From the NCBI GenBank assembly GCA_019022495.1, contig JAFEKR010000009.1, forward strand, positions 62,001 through 126,000: a DNA stretch of 64,000 bases, read 5' to 3'. Numbering within the stretch: position 1 is the stretch's first letter; the number at the start of each line of letters is the position of its first letter. Positions 56,408 through 64,000 of the stretch are shown here, piece by piece. This DNA is from Epichloe hybrida. Taxonomy: Eukaryota; Ascomycota; Sordariomycetes; Hypocreales; Clavicipitaceae. The notes beneath the pieces were generated by a model. The model had not been told where the DNA came from, ran no database searches, and was given only the letters and a program-made list of their open reading frames with translations. The position numbers were made by a program, and so were the translations under genes.

Positions 56408-57760
56408 ATGGGTTGGAGTGGGCAAGCAGAAAGGCATCCCGTACAGACTAGTGCTGTGATCGTGCTGGGAGCGAGACAAGGACCAGCGCTCCCGCCTCCA
56501 TCACCACCAACACCATGTGTTTCGCCTTCTGACAGCGCATTGGTCCGAGAGCCAGCGGGTTGCTTTAGTCTTGAGCAACCGCCATTCAAGCAAGAAGATA
56601 CGGACAGCTCGCGTGTTGCGCTGCCGCCGCCGCCGCCGCCGCCGCCACCACAATCACCATGTCACCAAGAATCAGCCGCTGTGGAAAGCCGACTCCGCCA
56701 AGGAATGCGTGTCCTCAACACGGAAGCAACGGCGCTGGCCGATCTTTCAAAACTATACGAGACGGACTCTGTAGCCCGGGAGGGCTTCAACCAAGCGGTG
56801 CGGACCATCGCGCGGCGCGGCCAGTCGAATGGGAAACTGGTCATCATCGGGGTCGGCAAGTCAGGCCACATTGGCAAGAAACTCGTCGCCACGATGCAAA
56901 GTCTCGGTATCCCCGCCGTCTTCCTGCACCCAACCGAGGCGTTGCACGGCGATCTGGGCATCATCGATGCCCACGACACACTCATGTTCATCACGTATTC
57001 CGGCAAGACGCAAGAGCTCATGCTCCTGCTCCCGCATCTGGACGAGGCCTTGCCAACCATTGTCCTCACATCTCACATCCGCCGCGACACATGCGAAATG
57101 ATCAAGCGGCGGCCAAACATCATCTTATTGCCCGCACCCATCCCCGAAAGCGAAACCATCTCGTTAGGCGTCGCGGCCCCAACCTCGTCCACCACCGTCG
57201 CACTCGCTCTCGGAGATGCACTGGCCATCACGGCGGCCAAGGAAATGCACCACAGCATCGCCGCGACGTTTGCGAAAAACCACCCCGGCGGGGCGATTGG
57301 TGCAGCAGCAGCAACGACAACATCGCCGCAGACGCTGAAAAACATATGCGTCCTCCTAGATGACATCCCCCATCTAAGGGGGCTGGGCCTCACCTGGACC
57401 AGCCAAGGCATAGAACTGCTCCGCGCAGGAGTCGACAGCGCTTCCGGCTGGGTCAGGACACAAGACGACAAGGTCGCCTCGCCAAGTCGAATCCGTCAAA
57501 TTCCCACGGTGCAACTACACCAGCCACTCGCACAGCTCCCTCACGTGTTCGCGTCCCTCCGCGACATGCTGGCCATGTCGTCCGATACATCCATCCGCCA
57601 GGCCGGCGACGTGGTCCGCTCCACGCGGCAGAACAGCCTGGGCGACACGCTACCCTGCAGCGCGGACGTTATCGGAGTGACGGAAGGTGGCGAGATCATT
57701 GGTGTTCTAGAAGCGCGCCGTTTATTCGAGTTGCACGGCAGTAGTCGTGACGGGGCATAA
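56408..57760 (+). CDS. SIS-domain sugar-phosphate isomerase-like protein (KpsF/GutQ/KdsD-type)
   Basis: 450 aa, single exon, ATG at 56408. The N-terminal ~90 residues are disordered and Pro-rich, with a Pro run (73-81) from a CCG repeat. A SIS domain follows at about 125-300: 'KLVIIGVGKSGHIGKKLVAT' (Lys151), 'VFLHPTEALHGDLGIID' (Glu177), 'FITYSGKTQELMLLLPHL' and 'FAKNHPGGAIG' (His292). These correspond to the K, E and H positions important in bacterial arabinose-5-phosphate isomerase. The C-terminal ~150 residues may be a degenerate CBS pair, ending 'DVIGVTEGGEIIGVLEARRL'. Bacterial relatives convert ribulose 5-phosphate to arabinose 5-phosphate for KDO synthesis; ascomycetes lack KDO-lipid A, so the fungal substrate is open. 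It is the last gene before the right AT-rich block. Confidence 0.82.
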   Translation: MGWSGQAERHPVQTSAVIVLGARQGPALPPPSPPTPCVSPSDSALVREPAGCFSLEQPPFKQEDTDSSRVALPPPPPPPPPQSPCHQESAAVESRLRQGMRVLNTEATALADLSKLYETDSVAREGFNQAVRTIARRGQSNGKLVIIGVGKSGHIGKKLVATMQSLGIPAVFLHPTEALHGDLGIIDAHDTLMFITYSGKTQELMLLLPHLDEALPTIVLTSHIRRDTCEMIKRRPNIILLPAPIPESETISLGVAAPTSSTTVALALGDALAITAAKEMHHSIAATFAKNHPGGAIGAAAATTTSPQTLKNICVLLDDIPHLRGLGLTWTSQGIELLRAGVDSASGWVRTQDDKVASPSRIRQIPTVQLHQPLAQLPHVFASLRDMLAMSSDTSIRQAGDVVRSTRQNSLGDTLPCSADVIGVTEGGEIIGVLEARRLFELHGSSRDGA

Positions 57761-58249
57761 CACATTGCTTTCGACGGGTGATTTTTTCTCTCTTCAATTT
57801 CCCGGCGAATTCTTGTCGTTTATGACCCGTGTAGACAGACACTTGGTTCTGGGGCAAACTGAACTTTGGAGTGTTACATACTCGTCATGATTTCACATGG
57901 TCTGCCATACGATCCCGATGTAGACGAAGTAGAGAAGCACACCACCTTTGTGGCTCATTTCCCCAACGGGAGAAGGGGTGTAGAGTCGTTATTCCTCCTG
58001 CACATATTCACATATGTGGATGTTATGAGACATGAGTTGAATTCTGCCAATGTGCTGGAAAGGAGACGCTTGGCTTTCCGATAATCCATCCTCTAGGAGA
58101 CACCACTCGTCATCTCCGGTCCCATGGGCGGGTCGATCGGGCCAAAACTGGGTGGTAAACCCGACAACTACGGATGCGTACATCCGTACGGAGGTCGAGG
58201 TCAAAAGTCGTGTCTGAAGGGGAAGGAGCAGGTGCGAAGCACCTGCCCC
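57761..58249. other. Intergenic region at the right edge of the gene island
   Basis: No recognised gene; a 72-codon open stretch at 57866-58084 has no known relatives. It holds ACGGATG-CGTA-CATCCGT at about 58168-58185 and ends in a perfect hairpin at the composition boundary. Confidence 0.55.
58228..58246. repeat. Perfect hairpin at the composition boundary
   Basis: GCAGGTGC-GAA-GCACCTGC: eight-base stem, three-base loop. The AT-rich block starts within five bases of its right end. CCTGCCCC on its right side also occurs inside the gypsy LTR. Confidence 0.75.
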
Positions 58250-58771
58250 CACCTAATAGAATTTTTACTAGAGGATTCTTTAGAAGTTAATAATTATTAC
58301 ACTACTATTAGAACTTAAATTAAATTATTCAAAGCTTTATATTTTTAATAATTACATTCTAGTAACTACACTAGGAGTTAGTAAATTAAGGCTTCTTAAA
58401 GCATCTAAAGTTAAGTTCTCTTTTTCTCTATTATTATTATTAGTTAGACTAGGGTAATTTACTTACCTATATTATTATAATCTCTATTTATACCTATTAA
58501 ATCCCTGTAATTTCTATAGATATTATCATTATTAATCTAAAGGTAATAAATAGTTATACACTATAAGAGAGGAAAAACCTATAGCTAAAAGCTATAATTC
58601 TAAATTTTTCCTTTCTTAATTTTTATAAAAAAAAATTAATAATAATAGTATATATACAAAAAAATCCCTTTATTCTTATACTATATACTAAGAATTTTCT
58701 TTTCTAGTTAATATACTTTCTTTATATATATTGATTGATTTTTAATTTTTTTTTACGTCATTAGTTATAGC
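58250..58771. other. AT-rich RIP-like sequence, unassigned
   Basis: No coding remnant recognised. The right end (58733-58771) is the reverse complement of the repeat end at 18310-18356. Confidence 0.5.
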
Positions 58772-60734
58772 CAGAGTATTGTTTGTAGTGTAGTTAGTGT
58801 AGTTTTTAGGAAAAACTTGTATTTATAATGTAGTTTTTTTTTTCTTATAGTTAATGTATTATAGTTTTGTTTTTTTTATAGTTAGTGTATTGTAGTTTTT
58901 TTTTTTGTAGTGTAGTGTATTATAGTTTTTTTTTACTTATAGTGTAATGTAGTTAGTGTAGTTACTAACTACACTAACTACAAAAACTACAATATAGTGT
59001 TAGTAAAAAAAAAGTGGGCCTTTTATTATATAATGTTATTACAAGGATTAAAAGAAAGCTAGTTATATAGAAGCTTTTATTATTACCTATTTTACTTAAT
59101 TAGTTATAGAATTTATAATATTTACCTTTTTTTAAGAATTTTACTATAACTAGGGTTATTTATAATATTATACCTTTTTAATAATACTATTATACTTATT
59201 ACTTTATTTTACTAATATAACTTTAAGAAAAACTAAATTATTCTTTTATTTACTATTACTACTAATTATTTACTATTTCTATAATTTATTATTATTATTT
59301 TAATTAAAAATACCCTAAACTAAATATAATATAATTAGTTAATAAATCTAAATAAATAATAAGAAGTTAATAAAGTATATACTTAGTATTAATATATTAT
59401 TAGTTATATAATAAGAACTTTAAAAAAGCTTAAACTATTTATTTACTATTTAAACTAATTAAATATTACTTTAAGCTTTATAATTCTAAAGCTTTAAGAA
59501 GTTATATATAGTAACTTTATATATCTTATTATAATAATATACAAAGAAAGAATATAATAGACTAATATTTATAATTTATTAATAGATAACTAATAGTATT
59601 ATTTTAATTACCCTATATAGCTTAAATAAGCTATAAAAAATAAGTTTAACTTGTTTTAAAAAATAATACTAGGACTTAGTTTTATATAATATACTATACT
59701 TATTATAAAAGCTTTAATAACTTTTATAACCTTAATTACTATTATTACTATAATTACTATAATTACTATAATTACTATAATTACTTACTATAATTACTAT
59801 AATTACTATAATTACTATTATTACTATAATTACTATTATTTTACTACTTTTATTATTATTTTAAAAAAACATAAAAGAGAAAACATTTTTATAATATTAA
59901 TATTTTTAAAAACCTTAGAATACTAAGTTATTAAAAACTATAGCTTTTACTATAGTAATTTACTTATAATTACTAGTATTTATATTTAAGTTATTTATTT
60001 ATTATTTATTTATTATTAAACTTTAACACTAATAATATTATAAGTAATCTTAGTAATGTTAGTAATCTTAGTAATACTAGTAATATTAGTAATATTAGTA
60101 TTATAAGCTATTATAAGCTATTATAAGCTATTATAAGCTATTATAAGCTATTATAAGCTATTATAAGCTATAATAAGATATAATAAGCTTCTTATATTAA
60201 GTTTACTAGTAGTTCTTTTTATAGTTTTTTTAAAATAAGTAATAATAATAATTTATAGAAATATAAAATAATTTATAGAAATAGTAAATAATATAATAAG
60301 AAGGTTTTTCTTTAAGTTATATTAGGGAAATAAAGTATTAAGTTAAATAGTCTTATTAAAAAAGTATAATATTATATATAACCTTACTTAGTTATAGTAA
60401 AATTACTAAAATAAAATAATATTATAAATTCTATAACTAATTAAATAAAATAGGTAATAATAAAAGCTTTTATATAACTAGTATTCTTTTAATCCTTATA
60501 ATACTAATAACTAATAAAAAGTCTAATACTATCTTTATAGTACTTATAGTTAGTGTAGTTTAGGAAAAAAAATTTATAGTGTAATGTATTATAGTTTTTT
60601 TTTTATAGTTAGTATAGTGTAGTTTTTTTTTCCTTGTAGTTAGTGTAGTTTATAGTATAGTGTAGTTTATAGTGTAGTTACTACACTACACTACAAATAC
60701 TACACTACACTACACGTTTTAGTGCAATACTCTG
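58772..60734. mobile_element. Non-autonomous foldback-like hAT relative, copy 1
   Basis: Bounded by CAGAGTATTG and CAATACTCTG, a C-to-T version of the hAT terminus CAGAGCATTG. The inner flanks are themselves inverted: the block around 59040-59110 ('AAAAGAAAGCTAGTTATATA') returns reversed at about 60420-60505. The centre (59870-60180) carries the same blocks and ATTATAAGCT decamers as the hAT 3' subterminal region at 17.55-17.88 kb. No transposase was found. Flanking octamers GTTATAGC and CTTATACC match at six of eight positions, so the target duplication is unclear. Confidence 0.72.
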
Positions 60735-61248
60735 CTTATACCCTAGAGATATAATAATATAAGTTATTAAGCCTCTATATAGTATTATAAAAGCTAGTAT
60801 ATACTAGTAAGTAATATATTATTATTACTATAAAGAGATACTCTAGATAATAACCTTAATATTTAACCTATGCTTACTTATAATAATAAAGGAGAACCTA
60901 ACCTTTATATATATAGGAATATAGACTAATAATATAATTAGACTATCTAATTATAAGTTCTCTTAATAAGAGAAAGATTAATTAATTACTACTTCTTTTA
61001 CTACTAAACTAAAGCAAATCCTTTTTATAGGGAACTTACTAACCTTTAATAGTAGTATTATTACTCTTAAAAATAATATAATTATACTATAATAAAAAGG
61101 CTAGAGTAACAAGCTTTAATTAATCTTACTAACTAATTTAAAATAGGTATATATAGAATAATAAGCTAGAGGTATATATTACCTTAATCTATTAGCCTTA
61201 CGCCTATTTTAACCTCTCTATTACTATATAGCACTAGAAGCTAATACC
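60735..61248. other. 514-bp spacer between the inverted foldback copies
   Basis: AT-rich sequence without recognised coding remnants. It is bordered by CTTATACC on the left and CTAATACC on the right, which differ at one base. Confidence 0.5.
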
Positions 61249-63158
61249 CAGAGTATTGCACTAAAACGTGTAGTGTAGTGTAGTATTTGTAGTGTAGTGT
61301 AGTAACTACACTATAAATTACACTACACTATAAACTACACTAACTATAAGGAAAAAAAAACTATAATACATTACACTACAAATTTTTTTTCCTAAACTAC
61401 ACTAACTACAAATACTACAAATGTAGTATTAGACTTTTTATTAGTTATTAGCATTTATAAGGTTAAAAGAAAGCTAGTTATATAAAAGCTTTTATTATTA
61501 CCTATTTTATTAAATTAGTTATAGAATTTATAATATTATATTATTTTTATAATTTTATTATAACTAAGTAAGGTTATATATAATATTATACTTTTTTAAT
61601 AATACTATTTAACTTAATACTTTATTTCCCTAATATAACTTAAAGAAAAACCTTCTTATTATATTATTACTATTTCTATAAATTATTTTAAATCTCTATA
61701 AATTATTATTATTACTTATTTTAAAAAAAATTATAAAAAAAACTACTAGTAAACTTAATATAAGTAGCTTATAATAGCTTATAATAGCTTATAATACTAA
61801 TATTACTAATATTACTAGTATTACTAAGATTACTAAGATTACTTATAATATTATTAGTGTTAAAGTTTAATAAATAATAAATAATAAATAAATAACTTAA
61901 ATATAAATACTAGTAATTATAAGTAAATTACTATAGTAAAAGCTATAGTTTTTAATAACTTAGTATTTTAAGGTTTTTAAAAATATTAATATTATAAAAA
62001 TGTTTTCTCTTTTATATTTTTTTAAAATAATAATAAAAGTAAAATAATAGTAATAATAGTAATTAAGTAATAATAGTAATAATAGTATTAATAGTAATAA
62101 TAGTATTAATAGTAATAATAGTATTAATAGTAATAATAGTATTAATAGTAATAATAGTATTAATAGTAATAATAGTATTAATAGTAATAATAGTAATTAA
62201 GGTTATTAAAGTTATTAAAGCTCTTATAATAAGTATAGTATATTATATAAAAGTAAGTCTTAGTTTTATTTTAAAAAATAAGTTAAACTTATTTTTTATA
62301 GCTTAATTAAGCTATATAGGGTAATTAAAATAATACTATTAATTATTTATTAATAGATTATAAATATTAGTTTATTATATTCTTTATTTATATATTATAG
62401 TAATAAGATATATAAAGTTACTATATATAACTTCTTAAGGCTTTAGAATTATAAAGCTAAAAGTAATATTTAATTAGTTTAAATCTTAAATAAATAGTTT
62501 AAGCTTTTTTTAAGTTTTTATTATATTAAGAATAAGATTTAAGTACTAAGTATATATTTTATTAACTTCTAGTAATTTATCTAGATTTCTTAATTAATTT
62601 TATTCTATTAGTTTAGGGTATTTTTATTTAAAATAATAATAATAACATTTTAAAATATAAAATAATTAATAGTAATAGTAAATAAAATAATAAGAAGGTT
62701 TTTCTTTAAGTTATATTAGTAAAATAAAGTATTAGGTATAATAGTATTATTAAAAAGTTATAATATTATAAATTACCCTAGTTATAGTAAAATCCTTAAA
62801 AAAAGGTAAATTTTATAAATTATATAACTAATTAGGTAAAAAAAGTAATAATAAAAGCTTTTATATAACTAGCCTTCTTTTAATCCTTATAATAACCTTA
62901 TATAATAAAAAAGCCCACTTTTCTTTTACTAATACTATATTTGTAGTTTTTGTAGTTAGTGTAGTTAGTAACTACACTAATTACACTACACTATAAGTAA
63001 AAAAAAACTACAATATATTACACTATAAAAAAAAAAACTACACTACACTAACTATAAAAAAAAAACTACAATATATTAACTATAAGAAAAAAAAAACTAC
63101 ATTATAAATACAAATTTTTCCTAAAAACTACACTAACTACACTACAAACAATACTCTG
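61249..63158. mobile_element. Non-autonomous foldback-like hAT relative, copy 2 (inverted)
   Basis: Bounded by CAGAGTATTG and CAATACTCTG. Its left end (CAGAGTATTGCACTAAAACG) is the reverse complement of the right end of copy 1, and its right end mirrors the left end of copy 1. Decamer repeats and the hAT-derived block appear inverted at about 61740-62050. It carries a trinucleotide-like array (AATAGTATTAATAGT type) at about 62080-62200. Its right end abuts gypsy LTR sequence. Confidence 0.72.
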
Positions 63159-63240
63159 CCTACCCCTAGCTAGTATTTATCTAGTAGTGACTATAATAGT
63201 CTTAGCTATCACTTCGTTCTTAACCTTTTGGTGCAAGCCA
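63159..63240 (+). repeat. Fragment of gypsy LTR (3' end)
   Basis: CCCCTAGCTAGTATTTATCT through AACCTTTTGGTGCAAGCC matches the outer part of the LTRs at 8850-9119 and 16402-16671. It is truncated on the left by the foldback element and on the right by a hAT end. Confidence 0.85.
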
Positions 63241-63244
63241 GGAT

Positions 63245-63770
63245 CAGAGCATTGTAGTATTGTATTGTATTGTATTAAAAATACAATACAATACAAAACA
63301 ATGTATTATTAGGGGAAAATAAAAGTAAGGTATTATATATATCTATTATATAGTAGATTTTAAAAGGAATCTAACTAAGATACTCCTTTTTTTTTAATAT
63401 AATTTACTTATTTGTCTAAAAATTTATAGAGGTTTACTTAATTTAGAATAATAAGCTAATTATAGGTACTTAGTAGCTTAATATAATATATTAAAGACCT
63501 AATTTATAGAGGTATTTTTTTATTATATTATAAAGGTTTTATAACTTTAATATCTATTTTTTTGGATTTCTTATCCTTTTTAGTGTGTTTTTTCTAGCTT
63601 TAATTAAAATATTTACCCTAAAGAAATTATTTATTATTATATATAAATAAGATTATAATTCTATAAATAATATACTTATATATATAAGGTTCTTATTTTA
63701 AAGAGAGAATTTTTATTTTTCTAATAAAAGGTTCTTTACCTTTATAACTTTTTTATTATGATTATAAGTA
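63245..63770 (+). mobile_element. Left end of a second hAT copy (truncated)
   Basis: CAGAGCATTG, an ATTGT/ACAAT hairpin (63257-63300) and the following subterminal blocks ('TATATAGTAGATTTT') match the left end at 4554 onward. Similarity ends by about 63770 where composition returns to normal. No transposase part is present. Confidence 0.75.
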
Positions 63771-64000
63771 ATTTGTGGCTTCCTTCGGACCTTCGGACGA
63801 TAGATAGTCTGACCGTGGCTAAAGGGTGGAGCCACCGAAGGGATGCACGTGATGCGATTGGATGTATCGCGAGCTACCTCGCTCCGTTAGCAGTGGCACC
63901 GTACTATAGCCTTACTTTTCCCCCTTTTTGCTTACCTTCTCTCCTAGCTAGATTCCTCTCCTTCTCCCTCTTCTCTTCTCTCTTAGTTATTAGCTATTAT
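63771..64000. other. GC-normal sequence at the window end
   Basis: Contains CCTTCGG/CCGAAGG inverted motifs and GTGGCT...AGCCAC around 63776-63840, then a CT-rich tract. Too short to identify a gene; it may be another gene flank or a small element. Confidence 0.4.

Noticed and set aside
53673..57760. RiPP or secondary-metabolite cluster around the Kex2-repeat gene
   Set aside because: No UstYa-type oxidase, P450, methyltransferase, NRPS or PKS lies in the window; neighbours are ceramidase and an SIS protein.
57866..58084. 72-codon plus-strand frame
   Set aside because: No motif or relative recognised, and no splice or promoter support beyond an ordinary open stretch.
18310..58771. The whole gene island as cargo of a Starship-type giant element, because related repeat ends occur at 18.31 and 58.74 kb in inverted orientation
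   Set aside because: No DUF3435 tyrosine recombinase was seen and the genes are conserved housekeeping types. The two ends are more simply separate copies of one repeat.

Overview
The window reads as nuclear DNA of a filamentous ascomycete (Pezizomycotina, most like Hypocreales; I do not name a genus). Genes have short introns of 64-123 bp with GTATGT/GTAAGT-type donors. Products are typical of moulds: GPI-anchored Cys-rich protein, VTC1, Tctex-type dynein light chain, AHC1-like zinc finger, GT31 glycosyltransferase, neutral ceramidase. Two blocks are extremely AT- and TpA-rich, with TAG/TAA stops scattered through recognisable transposon reading frames. That is the signature of repeat-induced point mutation (RIP).

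Layout. (1) 1-28.8 kb is a RIP-degraded transposon block. An old minus-strand Ty3/gypsy element (1-4.5 kb, probably continuing at 18.3-20.1 kb) is interrupted by a hAT DNA transposon (4554-17996, 8-bp target duplication AGCATAAG). The hAT is itself interrupted by a full-length chromodomain-type gypsy element (8850-16671, 270-bp LTRs, 5-bp duplication ATTAT). A minus-strand LINE follows (about 21.4-27.2 kb). Next is a reverse-oriented solo gypsy LTR (27535-28631, duplication GATAT) carrying a second, copia-like solo LTR (27663-28483, duplication AATAT). (2) 28.8-58.25 kb is a GC-normal gene island. (3) 58.25-63.8 kb is a second AT-rich block with two inverted, non-autonomous foldback-like relatives of the hAT element, an LTR fragment and a second hAT end. 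(4) The last ~230 bp return to normal composition.

Gene island, left to right: F-box protein (+); an APH-type phosphotransferase broken by an 11-bp tandem duplication (-); a weak gene remnant; GPI-anchored CFEM-like protein (+); AHC1-like C2H2 protein (-); Alba-fold RNase P/MRP-type subunit (+); VTC1 (-); Tctex-type dynein light chain (+); a small secreted protein with a Kex2 site (+); F-box/Cys-rich protein (+); GT31 glycosyltransferase (-); neutral ceramidase (-); a secreted repeat protein with three Kex2 sites (-); and a KpsF/GutQ-like SIS-domain protein (+). Most are independent conserved genes, not a cluster. The unusual or accessory genes are the two edge genes next to the AT-rich blocks, the two Kex2-type secreted proteins and the CFEM-like protein.

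I see no rRNA or tRNA gene, CRISPR array, Starship captain gene or complete secondary-metabolite cluster. The most notable items are the three-level transposon nest with intact target duplications at two levels, the mosaic RIP pattern in the LTRs, the exact frameshifting duplication in the phosphotransferase, the Kex2-repeat secreted protein and the paired foldback elements.
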